A DNA stretch of 64,000 nucleotides. Source: Pseudomonas sp. GD03858. Its GTDB lineage: Bacteria; Pseudomonadota; Gammaproteobacteria; Pseudomonadales; Pseudomonadaceae. The notes below the pieces were generated by a model that was given only the letters and a program-made list of their open reading frames with translations, made no database searches and was not told the origin of the DNA. Below are positions 18,905 to 31,263 of the stretch, piece after piece; position 1 is the first letter of the stretch, and each line of letters opens with the position of its first letter. The DNA is taken from NCBI RefSeq assembly GCF_029840925.1, contig NZ_JAOCDM010000002.1, forward strand, positions 62,001 through 126,000. The letters are read 5' to 3'. The position numbers were made by a program, and so were the translations under genes.

Positions 18905-20596
18905 ATGGAATACGATTACATCATCGTCGGTGCCGGCTCGGCCGGTAACACCCTGGCCACCCGCCTGACCGAAGACGCCAGCGTCTCCGTGCTGCTGCTG
19001 GAAGCCGGTGGCCCCGACTACCGCTTCGACTTCCGCACCCAGATGCCGGCCGCACTGGCCTTCCCACTGCAAGGCCGCCGCTACAACTGGGCCTACGAGA
19101 CCGACCCGGAGCCGTTCATGGACGGCCGCCGCATGGAATGTGGTCGCGGCAAGGGCCTGGGTGGCTCGTCGCTGATCAACGGCATGTGCTACATCCGTGG
19201 CAACGCCATGGACTTCGACGGCTGGGCGGAACTGCCAGGCCTCGAGGACTGGACCTACCTGGACTGCCTGCCGTACTTCCGCAAAGCGGAAACCCGCGAC
19301 ATCGGCCCGAACGACTACCACGGCGGCGAAGGCCCGGTCAGCGTGGCCACGCCGAAAGCCGGCAACAACCCGCTGTTCCACGCCATGGTCGAAGCCGGCG
19401 TGCAGGCCGGTTACCCGCGCACCGAAGACCTCAACGGCTACCAGCAGGAAGGCTTCGGCCCGATGGACCGTTCGGTGACCAAGAAAGGCCGTCGCTCCAG
19501 CACCGCCCGCGGCTACCTGGACCAGGCCAAGAAGCGCCCGAACCTGACCATCGTCACCCATGCCCTGAGCGACCGCGTGCTGTTCGACGGCAAGCGCGCC
19601 GTTGGCGTGACCTACCTGGTAGGTGACAGCGAAGAGCGCGTCGAAGCTCGCGCGCGCAAGGAAGTCATCGTTTCCTCCGGCGCCATCGCCTCGCCGCAGC
19701 TGCTGCAGCGCTCCGGCGTCGGCCCACGCGCCCTGCTGGAAAGCCTCGACATCCCAGTGGTCCACGACCTGCCGGGCGTCGGCGAGAACCTGCAGGACCA
19801 CCTGGAACTGTACCTGCAGTACGCCTGCACCCAGCCGGTTTCGCTGTACCCGTCGCTGCTGTGGTGGAACCAGCCGGCCATCGGTGCCGAGTGGCTGTTC
19901 AACGGCACCGGCATCGGCGCCAGCAACCAGTTCGAGGCCGGAGGTTTCATCCGTACCCGTCCTGAGTTCAAATGGCCGAACATCCAGTACCACTTCCTGC
20001 CGGTGGCCATTAACTACAACGGCTCCAACGGTGTGAAAGAACACGGTTTCCAGGCGCACATGGGCTCCATGCGCTCGCCGGCCCGTGGTCGCATCCAGGC
20101 CAAGTCGAAGAACCCACGCCAGCACCCGAGCATCCTGTTCAACTACATGTCCACCGAGCAGGACTGGCAGGAATTCCGCGACGGCATCCGCCTGACCCGC
20201 GAAATCATGGCCCAGCCGGCGCTGGACCCGTACCGTGGTCGCGAGATCAGCCCGGGCGCCCACGTGCAAACCGATGAAGAGCTGGACAAGTTCATCCGCG
20301 AGCACGCCGAAACCGCCTTCCACCCATCCTGCTCGTGCAAGATGGGCACCGACGACATGGCGGTGGTCGACGGCGAAGGTCGCGTGCACGGCATGCAGGG
20401 CCTGCGAGTGGTCGATGCGTCGATCATGCCGCTGATCATCACCGGCAACCTCAACGCCACCACGATCATGATCGCCGAGAAGATCTCGGACAAGATCCGT
20501 GGCCGCAAGCCGCTGCCACGCAGCACCGCCAAGTACTACGTGGCGGGCGATGCACCGGTGAAGAGCAAGCCTATGCGTGAAGTGAAGCAGGCGTAA
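18905..20596 (+). CDS. betA: Choline dehydrogenase (GMC oxidoreductase)
   Basis: A 563-aa membrane-associated flavoprotein oxidising choline to betaine aldehyde. The N-terminal ADP-binding fold [14 protein letters not shown] lies at residues 5-18. The GMC signature [20 protein letters not shown] and the C-terminal HPSCSCKMG motif with the catalytic histidine are present. [12 protein letters not shown] closes the FAD domain. GGGAG precedes the ATG. It is the last gene of betIBA; REP elements and a strong terminator follow. Confidence 0.97.
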   Translation: MEYDYIIVGAGSAGNTLATRLTEDASVSVLLLEAGGPDYRFDFRTQMPAALAFPLQGRRYNWAYETDPEPFMDGRRMECGRGKGLGGSSLINGMCYIRGNAMDFDGWAELPGLEDWTYLDCLPYFRKAETRDIGPNDYHGGEGPVSVATPKAGNNPLFHAMVEAGVQAGYPRTEDLNGYQQEGFGPMDRSVTKKGRRSSTARGYLDQAKKRPNLTIVTHALSDRVLFDGKRAVGVTYLVGDSEERVEARARKEVIVSSGAIASPQLLQRSGVGPRALLESLDIPVVHDLPGVGENLQDHLELYLQYACTQPVSLYPSLLWWNQPAIGAEWLFNGTGIGASNQFEAGGFIRTRPEFKWPNIQYHFLPVAINYNGSNGVKEHGFQAHMGSMRSPARGRIQAKSKNPRQHPSILFNYMSTEQDWQEFRDGIRLTREIMAQPALDPYRGREISPGAHVQTDEELDKFIREHAETAFHPSCSCKMGTDDMAVVDGEGRVHGMQGLRVVDASIMPLIITGNLNATTIMIAEKISDKIRGRKPLPRSTAKYYVAGDAPVKSKPMREVKQA

Positions 20597-20601
20597 GCCT
20601 G

Positions 20602-20700
20602 CACCGGCCTCTTCGCGGGCAAGCCCGCTTCCACAGGGATATCACTGGCCTCAAGGACAGTGCGGTACCTGTGGGAGCGGGCTTGCCAGCGAAAGGGCCC
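20602..20700. repeat. REP doublet downstream of betA
   Basis: Two inverted copies of the Pseudomonas REP sequence: CTCTTCGCGGGCAAGCCCGC (20609-20628) and its partner about 20667-20698 (TGTGGGAGCGGGCTTGCCAG). The second has a small change (CCAGCGAAAG instead of CCCGCGAAAG). Together they form a REPIN-like unit in the gap after the operon. Confidence 0.8.
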
Positions 20701-20718
20701 TCACAGGCAAACAAGAAA

Positions 20719-20744
20719 AAGGCACCTCGCGAGGTGCCTTTTTT
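20719..20744. terminator. betIBA rho-independent terminator
   Basis: A perfect 22-nt palindrome (10-bp stem AAGGCACCTC with GAGGTGCCTT and the centre GC) is followed by TTTT on the plus strand and preceded by an A-rich run. It can therefore act in both directions. It isolates betA from the antiporter gene. Confidence 0.9.
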
Positions 20745-20794
20745 CATCTGCAGAAACGCTTTACAGCCTGCCAATTCATCAGGTTAGAATCGAT

Positions 20795-20810
20795 TGGCAC
20801 GCGACCTGCT
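20795..20810 (+). promoter_or_regulatory. Possible sigma-54 type promoter before the antiporter gene
   Basis: TGGCACGCGACCTGCT has the GG-N10-GC spacing of -24/-12 promoters (consensus TGGCACG-N4-TTGCA), with a mismatch in the -12 box. The -12 GC lies about 48 nt before the start codon. A chance match is quite possible. Confidence 0.25.
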
Positions 20811-20857
20811 AGTTCATGCGCCAGGTCCTTTTCCCGTGATGTCCCGGAGTACCGCCT

Positions 20858-22600
<1,743 letters not shown>

Positions 22601-22635
22601 ACTCCGATTTGCCTCGTTACCCAAGAACTCTGCCT

Positions 22636-25600
22636 ATGTCCCTGCGTGACCACTGCCGCGCAGCCCTGCTGGGGCTGTGCCTGACCCTCTCGTTCGCCGC
22701 CGCCGCGGTGGAAGTCCCGACCACCCCGGGCATCCAGAGCAGCCTGAGCAAGATCACCGAGCGCAAGCTGCCCGAAGCCGAGCAGAAAGCCGTGCAACAG
22801 GTGCTGGAGCAGACCCTGGCACTGCTCGCCGCCCGCGACGACAGCGAGAAGAAGCTCGAGGCGCTCAAGCAGCAGCTGGCCAGCGCGCCCCAGGAGATCC
22901 GCGACAGCCAGCGCGAGCTGATCAAGCTCAAGGCCACCCTCAGCGTGCCAGTGGCGCAGCGCTACGTCAGCCTCAGCGTGCCCCAGCTCGAACAGATGCT
23001 CAGCGAGCGCAGCACCCAGCAGGGCGAGCTGCAGAAGGCGCTGTCCGAAGCCAACAGCCTGGTCATCAACTCGCAGACCCGCCCCGAGCGCGCCCAGGCC
23101 GAGATCAGCAACAACCAGAACCGCATCCAGCAGATCAACAACAGCCTCAAGAGCGGCAAGGACGGCGGCAAGACGCTCAACGCCGACCAGCGCAACCAGC
23201 TCAACGCCGAACTGGCCTCGCTCAATGCCCTCACCCTGCTGCGCCGCCAGGAACTGGCCGGCAACAGTGTGCTGCAAGACCTGGGCAATGCCCGCCATGA
23301 CCTGCTGATCGAGCGCGCCGCGCGCCTGGAGCAGGAAATCCAGGACCTGCAGACGCTGATCAACGAAAAGCGTCTGGCCCAGTCGCAGCAGACCGTCACC
23401 CAGCAGTCGCTCGAGGCGCAGAAGGCCGGTGGCAGCAACCTGCTGGCCACCGAGAGCACCGCCAACCTGCAGCTCTCCGACTACCTGCTGCGCAGCACCG
23501 ACCGCCTCAACGAGGTGACCCAGCAGAACCTGCGCACCAAGCAGCAGCTCGATACCCTCACCCAGGCCGACCAGGCCCTAGACGAGCAGATCAACGTGCT
23601 CAAGGGCAGCCTGCTGCTGTCCAAGATCCTCTACAAGCAGAAGCAGGCGCTGCCGCACCTGAAGGTCGACCGCGACCTGGCCGACCAGATCGCCGATATC
23701 CGCCTGTACCAGTTCGAGGTCAACCAGCAGCGCGAGCAGATGAGCAGCCCGTCCAGCTATGTCGACAAGCTGCTGGCCAACCAGCCCCAGGAGGACGTCA
23801 CCCCACAGCTGCGCAAGGCCCTGCTGGAAGTGGCGATCACCCGCAGCGACCTGCTCGAGCGGCTGAACCGCGAGCTGTCGGCGCTGCTCAACGAGTGCAT
23901 CACCCTGCAGCTGAACCAGAAGCAGCTGCTGAGCACCGCCCAGAACCTGCGCACCACCCTGGAAGAGCAGATGTTCTGGATCCCCAGCAACAAGCCGCTG
24001 GACTGGCAATGGCTGCGCGAGGTGCCCGAGCGCCTGACCTACCAGGTGGCCAGCCTGCCGTGGGGCGCCGGCATCAAGGAACTCGCAGATGGCCTGGTGC
24101 AGCAGCCGTTGCTGTTCCTGCCACTGATCCTGGTGATCGGCGCCCTGCTGTGGCGGCGCAAGGCGCTGTACCGGCGCCTGGGCAAGGTCCACCAGGACAT
24201 CGGCCACTTCAAGCGCGACAGCCAGTGGCACACGCCCCAGGCGATCCTGATCAACATCCTGCTGGCCCTGCCGGTGGCCCTGGCCCTGACCCTGGGCAGC
24301 TATGCCCTGCAGCTCGACGCCCGCGGACAGAACGCCAACCTCGGCGCCGCCTTGTGGCAGATCGCCCAGGCCTGGCTGGTGTTCTACACCGCCTACCGCA
24401 TCCTCGCCCCGGGCGGCGTGGCCGAGATCCATTTCCGTTGGCACAAGCCCCAGGTCGAGTTCCTGCGCGGCTGGGTGCGCCGGCTCGGTACCGTGGTACT
24501 GGCCCTGGTCGGCGTGGTGGCGGTGGCCGAGCATCAGCCGTCGGCCCTGGCCGACGACGTGCTGGGCATCGGCGTGGTGCTGACCTGCTATGCGCTGATG
24601 GCCTGGTTGCTCAGCCGCCTGCTGCTGAGCAGCCCGGCGCACCAGGACACCTCGCTATTCCGCAAGGCCGTCGGAGTGGCCTTCACCGCCCTGCCCATCG
24701 CCCTGTTCGTGGCGGTGTGCTTCGGCTACTACTACACCGCCCTCAAGCTCACCGACCGACTGATCTACACCCTCTACCTGCTGTTGTTCTGGCTGGTGAT
24801 CGAGGCCGCGTTCGTTCGTGGCCTGTCGGTGGCGGCGCGGCGCCTGGCCTACCAGCGCGCCCTGAGCAAGCGCCAGGCGGCCAAGGAGGGGCTCGACGGC
24901 GAAGTGGTGGTCGAGGAGCCGACCCTGGACATCGAGCAGGTCAACCAGCAGTCCCTGCGCCTGATCCGCCTGGCCCTGCTCGGCGGCTTCATCGGTGGGC
25001 TGTACTGGGTGTGGGCGGACCTGATCACGGTGTTCTCCTACCTCAACAACATCACCCTCTACGAGTACAGCAGCGGCACGGGCGCTGCGGCCAGCATGGT
25101 ACCGATCAGCCTCGGCGACCTGCTCGGCGCCATGGTCATCGCCGGCATCGCCGTGGCCCTGGCCAGCAACCTGCCAGGCCTGCTCGAAGTACTGGTGCTG
25201 TCGCGCCTGAACCTGGCCCAGGGCAGCGCCTATGCGATCACCACGCTGCTGTCCTATGTGATCGCCGGCGTCGGCATCGTCAGCACCCTGGCCACCCTCG
25301 GGGTCAGCTGGGACAAGCTGCAATGGCTGGTGGCGGCGCTGTCGCTGGGCCTGGGCTTCGGCATGCAGGAGATCTTCGCCAACTTCATCTCCGGCATCAT
25401 GATCCTGTTCGAGCGTCCGGTGCGCATCGGCGACACCATCACCATCGGCAACCTGTCCGGCACGGTGAGCAAGATCCGCATCCGCGCCACCACCATCACC
25501 GACTTCGATCGCAAGGACATCATCGTCCCCAACAAGACCTTCATCACCGGACAGTTGATCAACTGGTCGCTGACCGACACGGTCACCCGGGTGACGCTCA

Positions 25601-25941
25601 AGCTGGGCATCGACTACGGCTCGGACCTGGACCTGGTCCGCGACCTGCTGCTCAAGGGCGCGCACGAGAACCCACGGGTGCTCAAGGATCCCGAGCCGCT
25701 GGTGTACTTCCTCAACTTCGGCGAGAGCTCGCTGGACCATGAGCTGCGCATGCACGTACGCGACCTGGGTGACCGCAACCCGACGCTGGACGAGATGAAC
25801 CGCTATATCAACCGCGAGTTCAAGGCGCACGACATCAAGATCTCGGTGCGCCAGGTAGAGGTGTTCCTGATGGATACCAAAGGCGGCAAGCAGCAGTTGA
25901 TCCCGATGGAACGCAAGCCGGACAGCACGCCCCCCGTCTGA
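22636..25941 (+). CDS. mscK: Large mechanosensitive channel of the MscK/MscM type
   Basis: A 1101-aa channel that opens under membrane tension to release solutes. ATG 22636 gives a proper signal peptide (SLRDHCRAALLGLCLTLSFA), so in-frame starts further upstream, inside the antiporter gene, are not used. The periplasmic part (about 25-480) is a long Gln/Glu/Leu coiled coil. About eleven hydrophobic segments follow (about 490-900), then the MscS pore helix and beta domain (GLGFGMQEIFANFISGIMIL, then FERPVRIGDTITIG). It lies 35 nt after the antiporter gene and is likely co-transcribed. The exact subtype cannot be decided by eye, so the symbol is tentative. Confidence 0.85.
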   Translation: MSLRDHCRAALLGLCLTLSFAAAAVEVPTTPGIQSSLSKITERKLPEAEQKAVQQVLEQTLALLAARDDSEKKLEALKQQLASAPQEIRDSQRELIKLKATLSVPVAQRYVSLSVPQLEQMLSERSTQQGELQKALSEANSLVINSQTRPERAQAEISNNQNRIQQINNSLKSGKDGGKTLNADQRNQLNAELASLNALTLLRRQELAGNSVLQDLGNARHDLLIERAARLEQEIQDLQTLINEKRLAQSQQTVTQQSLEAQKAGGSNLLATESTANLQLSDYLLRSTDRLNEVTQQNLRTKQQLDTLTQADQALDEQINVLKGSLLLSKILYKQKQALPHLKVDRDLADQIADIRLYQFEVNQQREQMSSPSSYVDKLLANQPQEDVTPQLRKALLEVAITRSDLLERLNRELSALLNECITLQLNQKQLLSTAQNLRTTLEEQMFWIPSNKPLDWQWLREVPERLTYQVASLPWGAGIKELADGLVQQPLLFLPLILVIGALLWRRKALYRRLGKVHQDIGHFKRDSQWHTPQAILINILLALPVALALTLGSYALQLDARGQNANLGAALWQIAQAWLVFYTAYRILAPGGVAEIHFRWHKPQVEFLRGWVRRLGTVVLALVGVVAVAEHQPSALADDVLGIGVVLTCYALMAWLLSRLLLSSPAHQDTSLFRKAVGVAFTALPIALFVAVCFGYYYTALKLTDRLIYTLYLLLFWLVIEAAFVRGLSVAARRLAYQRALSKRQAAKEGLDGEVVVEEPTLDIEQVNQQSLRLIRLALLGGFIGGLYWVWADLITVFSYLNNITLYEYSSGTGAAASMVPISLGDLLGAMVIAGIAVALASNLPGLLEVLVLSRLNLAQGSAYAITTLLSYVIAGVGIVSTLATLGVSWDKLQWLVAALSLGLGFGMQEIFANFISGIMILFERPVRIGDTITIGNLSGTVSKIRIRATTITDFDRKDIIVPNKTFITGQLINWSLTDTVTRVTLKLGIDYGSDLDLVRDLLLKGAHENPRVLKDPEPLVYFLNFGESSLDHELRMHVRDLGDRNPTLDEMNRYINREFKAHDIKISVRQVEVFLMDTKGGKQQLIPMERKPDSTPPV

Positions 25942-25992
25942 GTGGACGTCAAAGGGGTAACCGCCCAGAATGCCGGCGAGGGCTTCGCCCTC

Positions 25993-27564
<1,572 letters not shown>

Positions 27565-27578
27565 CCATCCCCTTCTGC

Positions 27579-27600
27579 GGGAGAGGGCACCGCCTCTCCC
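27579..27600. other. Hairpin between selO and trxC
   Basis: GGGAGAGG (27579-27586) pairs with CCTCTCCC (27593-27600) around a 6-nt loop, 15 nt after the selO stop and 23 nt before the trxC start. No T-tract follows, so it may be an mRNA stabiliser or a weak attenuator. Confidence 0.45.
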
Positions 27601-27623
27601 ACGATGCCCTCTAGGAGAGCTAC

Positions 27624-28058
27624 ATGGCTGACCCACTCGTAATCCCCTGCCCCCATTGCAATGGTCTCAACCGCCTGCCCGCCGAGCGCCTGGGCGACAG
27701 CCCCAAATGTGGCCGCTGCAAGCAGGACGTGCTGCTCTCTCAGCCCTTCGAACTGAATGAGGGTGCCTACGCCGCCCAGATCAAGGGCGACCTGCCGCTG
27801 CTGCTGGATGTCTGGGCCGACTGGTGCGGCCCGTGCAAGAGCTTCGCCCCGGTATTCGAGCAGGCCGCCCGTCAGCTCAGCGGCCGTTGCCGCCTGGCCA
27901 AGCTCGACAGCGAGGCCAACCGCAACCTCGCCGGGCAGCTGGGCATCCGCTCGATTCCCAGCCTGATCCTGTTCAGGAATGGCCGTGAAGTGGCGCGCCA
28001 GGCTGGGGCGTTTCCGTTGCAGTCGTTGCTGGAATGGTTGCGTGGGCAAGGGGTTTGA
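27624..28058 (+). CDS. trxC: Thioredoxin 2 (TrxC)
   Basis: A 144-aa cytosolic disulfide reductase. The N-terminal zinc-binding extension with two CxxC pairs (CPHC at 9-12 and CGRC at 32-35) separates TrxC from TrxA. The thioredoxin domain has WADWCGPCK and the cis-proline segment SIPSLILF. AGGAGAGCTAC precedes the ATG. It follows selO by 59 nt, possibly as an operon. Downstream is a gap with a long inverted repeat. Confidence 0.95.
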   Translation: MADPLVIPCPHCNGLNRLPAERLGDSPKCGRCKQDVLLSQPFELNEGAYAAQIKGDLPLLLDVWADWCGPCKSFAPVFEQAARQLSGRCRLAKLDSEANRNLAGQLGIRSIPSLILFRNGREVARQAGAFPLQSLLEWLRGQGV

Positions 28059-28403
28059 GGGGGCGCGTCAGGGCTGACAGGTGCTAGGCGAAAGTTTTGC
28101 AGCGCCTAGCAGATCGAGCGCCGCCCGCGCGGCGCATCGCGACGCAAGGCCGCTCCTACATCTGTTTCGGGCCAGTCAATCCTGTGCCATTACCGGGTCC
28201 GCCTTGTGGGTACGACGCGGTTTCAGTGTGGGCACCACTGGCGCCTCACCTGTCTCAAGACATGCGCCAAGGCGGGCAACCATGGCCTGACATGTTCGGC
28301 ACGTTGCAACAAATGTAGGAGCGGCCTTGCGTCGCGATGCGCCGCGCGGGCGGCGCTCGATCTCATGGGCGCTGCAAAACTTTCGCCGAACCCCTGCAAG
28401 CCC
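28059..28403. other. Gap between trxC and parA with a long inverted repeat
   Basis: 345 nt between convergent genes. It holds almost nothing but the 80-bp inverted repeat described separately and the 141-nt segment between its arms. No ORF in it looks real. Confidence 0.7.
28087..28387. repeat. 80-bp inverted repeat with REP core (arms 28087-28166 and 28308-28387)
   Basis: The two arms are nearly identical reverse complements over about 80 bp. Each contains the REP-like core TAGGAGCGGCCTTGCGTCGC. Outside the core the repeat continues through GCGCCGCCCGCGCGGCG and GAAAGTTTTGCAGCGC, much further than an ordinary REP. The 141-nt centre is not repetitive. It could be a composite REPIN or a small non-autonomous mobile element. 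Confidence 0.8.
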
Positions 28404-29177
28404 TCACGCACTACGCTCCAGCAAATCATGCAACTCAACGAACTGCTGGGTCAGCTTGTGCCGTGGCTCCAGGTGGATCAGCGGCAGGCTGGCATGGTGG
28501 GATTCACGCATCTTCACCGAACTGCCCAGGTACACCGGCAGCACCGGCAGGCCCTCGGCCAGCAGCTCGTCGAGCATCTGCTGCGGCAGGCTGGCGCGTG
28601 ACTGGAACTGGTTGACCACGATGCCTTCGACCACCAGCTCGTCGTTGTGATCCTCCTTGAGCTCGTCGATCTCGGCCAGCAGGCCGTACAGGGCCTGGCG
28701 CGAGAAGCTGTCGCAATCAAAGGGAATAAGCACGCGATCGGCGGCGATCAGCGCTGAAACCGCATAGAAGTTCAGCGCCGGTGGCGTATCGATGTAGATC
28801 CGCTCGTAATCTTCGTCCAGCTCGTCGAGCAGTTTGCGCAGCTTGTTGATCTTGTGCTTGGCCTCGAGCTTGGGCTGCAGGTCGGCCAGCTCCGGGGTGG
28901 CGGTGACCACATGGAGGTTGTCGAAGGGGGTTTCGTAGATATCGACCTTGTTCTTCTTGGCGAACGGCCCGCTGGACAGCGACTGCTTGAAGAAGTCGGC
29001 GATGCCCATGGGGATGTCGTCGCCGGTCAGCCCGGTCAGGTACTGAGTGGAGTTGGCCTGGGCATCCAGGTCGATCAGCAGGGTCCGATAGCCTTCACTG
29101 GCGCTGACCGCCGCGAGATTGCAGGCAATGCTCGACTTGCCCACGCCACCTTTCTGATTGAACACCACGCGCCGCAT
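28404..29177 (-). CDS. ParA/Soj family ATPase (orphan)
   Basis: A 257-aa deviant Walker-type ATPase. The ATG at 29177 is chosen because GGAGG lies 6 nt upstream and the protein then begins [20 protein letters not shown]; in-frame starts further upstream only add unrelated leader. Seen: KGGVGKSS (Walker A), DLDAQANST (A') and YIDTPPAL (Walker B). No parB-like gene or centromere-like repeat is nearby, so it is not the chromosome partition pair. It is divergent from the pigment cluster. Its cargo is unknown. Confidence 0.85.
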   Translation of the reverse strand: MRRVVFNQKGGVGKSSIACNLAAVSASEGYRTLLIDLDAQANSTQYLTGLTGDDIPMGIADFFKQSLSSGPFAKKNKVDIYETPFDNLHVVTATPELADLQPKLEAKHKINKLRKLLDELDEDYERIYIDTPPALNFYAVSALIAADRVLIPFDCDSFSRQALYGLLAEIDELKEDHNDELVVEGIVVNQFQSRASLPQQMLDELLAEGLPVLPVYLGSSVKMRESHHASLPLIHLEPRHKLTQQFVELHDLLERSA

Positions 29178-29502
29178 GTCAGACCTCCGTGTATCAACGA
29201 ATGCCCGAGTATGTGGCGACCAGGCGTCAATGGCCAGCGTTCTTCGCTCAAGTTGTGGCGATTGCATCCGACACTGTATAGCCAACCGATTGTCGGAAAT
29301 CACACATATGGATAGCCAGACATGGTGCACATGCGTGCGGCGATTGTCTGATTGCCACCATGCGGATTGATACGCACCCCGGTCACCGGGATAATGCCCG
29401 CCACTCGCCCATGCGCTCCCCTGCAAGGCTGGTGGCCAGGGATCATTCCCACGGCAAGGAAATCCTTCAGGGCACACAGCAGACGCGAACGTCATATTCA
29501 TC
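29178..29502. promoter_or_regulatory. parA / aryl-polyene divergent intergenic region
   Basis: 325 nt without a gene. It must hold the parA promoter (leftward, not resolved) and the main promoter of the pigment cluster, for which a strong candidate lies at 29367-29395. No ORF in it is convincing. Confidence 0.6.
29367..29395 (+). promoter_or_regulatory. Candidate sigma-70 promoter of the aryl-polyene cluster with spacer palindrome
   Basis: TTGATA (29367-29372) and GATAAT (29390-29395) are separated by exactly 17 nt; each box is 5/6 to consensus. The spacer carries CCCGGTCACCGGG, a 13-bp palindrome (29378-29390) lying between the boxes, where a bound regulator would control polymerase directly. 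The predicted leader is about 100 nt to the first gene at 29503. Confidence 0.6.
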
Positions 29503-30219
29503 ATGATCAGCTTCGATATCAGCCAATGGCGCGCCTGGGCCCCCGGCCTGCAAACCTCCGCCCAGTGGCAGGCATGGGCCCACGGCGAGTTGCAGCCGCA
29601 TCAGGACGGGGCCGCTCCCGATGTCTCGTTCCTGCCCGCCATGCAACGCCGTCGCCTCAGCCACCTGGCGCGCATGGCCTTCGCCGTGGGCTGGCCGCTG
29701 GCCGAAGGGCACGAGCGGTTGCCGTTGGTGTTCGTCTCCCGTCACGGCGAGACCCCGCGCACCTTCTCGATCCTCAGCGAGCTGGCCGCCGCGCAACCAC
29801 TGTCGCCCACCCAGTTCAGCCTGTCGGTGCACAACGCGGTGATCGGCCAGTGGTCGATCCTGCGCGGCTCGACCTGCGAGATGACCGCCCTGGCCGCGGC
29901 CGGCGATGGTTTCGAGCATGGCCTGCTCGAAGCGGCGACACTGCTGGGCGAAGGCGCCCCGGCGGTGCTTCTGGTGGTGGCCGAGGAGCTGCCTCCGCAA
30001 GCCTACAGCCCCTGGATCGACGACGTGCCCTTCGCCTATGCCCTGGGCCTGCTGCTGACCCCGGGCATGCAATGGCAACTGACCCCTGGCCAGGCGGCCA
30101 CCTCCGCCACGGCGCCCCTGCCCCACGCCCTGAGCTGGCTGCAGGCCTCGCTGAGCGGCCGAGATTCCTTCACCCACACATGGAAGCGCCGAGCATGGAA
30201 CTGGCAACGCCAACCGTGA
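29503..30219 (+). CDS. Beta-ketoacyl synthase-like chain length factor of aryl-polyene synthesis
   Basis: A 238-aa protein of the short ketosynthase-like N-terminal family that opens APE clusters. In the characterised systems (Xenorhabdus/E. coli Ape) this subunit pairs with the ketosynthase as chain length factor. Seen: the typical start [13 protein letters not shown] and the thiolase-fold segment [17 protein letters not shown]; no active-site Cys in a KS context. No clear ribosome site precedes the ATG. It overlaps the next gene by about 25 nt. Confidence 0.82.
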   Translation: MISFDISQWRAWAPGLQTSAQWQAWAHGELQPHQDGAAPDVSFLPAMQRRRLSHLARMAFAVGWPLAEGHERLPLVFVSRHGETPRTFSILSELAAAQPLSPTQFSLSVHNAVIGQWSILRGSTCEMTALAAAGDGFEHGLLEAATLLGEGAPAVLLVVAEELPPQAYSPWIDDVPFAYALGLLLTPGMQWQLTPGQAATSATAPLPHALSWLQASLSGRDSFTHTWKRRAWNWQRQP

Positions 30220-31013
30220 GCCGCACGCGAGACGCCTATTACTGGCGACTGCTGGCGACCGCCGCGAGCTTCGTGCTGTTCGGCCTGGGCGGCCTGGCCC
30301 TGCGCGTGCTGGTGTTTCCCCTGCTCGCCTGCTTGCCCGGCGGCGCCGAACGCCACCGCCAGCGCGCCCGCCACACCATCGGCTGGCTGTTCTGGCGCTT
30401 CGTGCGCTTCATGCACGCCGTCGGCGTGCTCACCTATCGGATCGAAGGCGCCGAGCGCCTGGGGCGTCCCGGGCAGATGATCATCGCCAATCACCCCTCG
30501 CTGATCGACGTGGTGTTTCTCATCGGCCTCGTGCGCCAGGCCAACTGCGTGGTCAAGCAGAGCCTGTTCGACAACCCGTTCACCCGCGGCCCGGTGAGCG
30601 AGGCCCAGTACATCGGCAACGACGGCAGCATGGACATGCTCGATGCCGCGGTGGCCTCGCTGCAGCAGGGCCAGCCGCTGATCATCTTCCCCGAAGGCAC
30701 GCGCACCGCGCCCGGCCAGCCCCCCACCTTTCATCGCGGGGCCGCCGCCATCGCCCTGCGCGGTGCGAAGATCATCACCCCGGTGACCATCCAGGTCAGC
30801 CCCACCACCCTGACCAAGCATGAGCCCTGGTACCGCATTCCCGCCCGCCGCGTGCATTTCACCCTGCGGGTCGGCGCCGACATCGACCCCCAGGCCTTCG
30901 CGGCACAGGGGCCGGCGCCCCAGGCCTCGCGCAAACTCAACGACCACCTGCACCAGCACTACATCAAGGAGCTCGCCGCCAATGAGCGCGCCACAACAAG
31001 ACCTCAACCGTGA
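30195..31013 (+). CDS. PlsC-type acyltransferase (aryl-polyene cluster)
   Basis: A 272-aa membrane-bound 1-acyl-glycerol-phosphate acyltransferase-like protein. ATG 30195 is preferred because GGAAG lies 8 nt upstream; an ATG at 30180 is also in frame. One or two hydrophobic segments (about 20-50) precede the HX4D motif NHPSLIDVV and the FPEGTRTAPG motif. It probably helps build the lipid part to which the polyene is esterified (inference from APE systems). It overlaps the ACP gene by 32 nt. Confidence 0.85.
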   Translation: MELATPTVSRTRDAYYWRLLATAASFVLFGLGGLALRVLVFPLLACLPGGAERHRQRARHTIGWLFWRFVRFMHAVGVLTYRIEGAERLGRPGQMIIANHPSLIDVVFLIGLVRQANCVVKQSLFDNPFTRGPVSEAQYIGNDGSMDMLDAAVASLQQGQPLIIFPEGTRTAPGQPPTFHRGAAAIALRGAKIITPVTIQVSPTTLTKHEPWYRIPARRVHFTLRVGADIDPQAFAAQGPAPQASRKLNDHLHQHYIKELAANERATTRPQP

Positions 31014-31254
31014 TCTCAAGCAGCTGATCATCGACGCCCTGGGGCTCGAGGACATCGGCGTGGAGGACATCGCCGACGACCAGACCCTGTTCGGCGAAGG
31101 CCTGGGCCTGGACTCGGTCGACGCTCTCGAACTCGGCCTGGCGATCCAGAAACGCTACGGCATCAAGATCGACGCCGACGCCAAGGACACCCGCAACCAT
31201 TTCAGCAACGTGGCCGCCCTGGCCGCGTTCGTCACTGCCCGCAAGGCCGCCTGA
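30982..31254 (+). CDS. Acyl carrier protein 1 (aryl-polyene cluster)
   Basis: A 90-aa acyl carrier protein. The phosphopantetheine serine lies in GLGLDSVDALEL. AAGGAG precedes the ATG at 30982; the longer frame upstream lies inside the acyltransferase gene and is not used. Two ACPs in tandem are a hallmark of APE clusters: one carries the growing chain, and the other probably serves a distinct step. Next gene is 9 nt away. Confidence 0.9.
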   Translation: MSAPQQDLNRDLKQLIIDALGLEDIGVEDIADDQTLFGEGLGLDSVDALELGLAIQKRYGIKIDADAKDTRNHFSNVAALAAFVTARKAA

Positions 31255-31263
31255 GACCGCACC

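Noticed and set aside
17141..20389. A 1082-codon open frame on the minus strand across betB and betA
   Set aside because: It is the mirror frame of two clear enzymes with catalytic motifs on the plus strand. High GC keeps opposite frames open. Its His/Ala/Val/Gly-rich translation has no domain and no ribosome site.
29178..29502. parS-like or iteron repeats next to the ParA gene
   Set aside because: No 16-bp parS-type palindrome or direct repeats were seen, and no parB-like gene, so a partition locus or plasmid origin is not supported.
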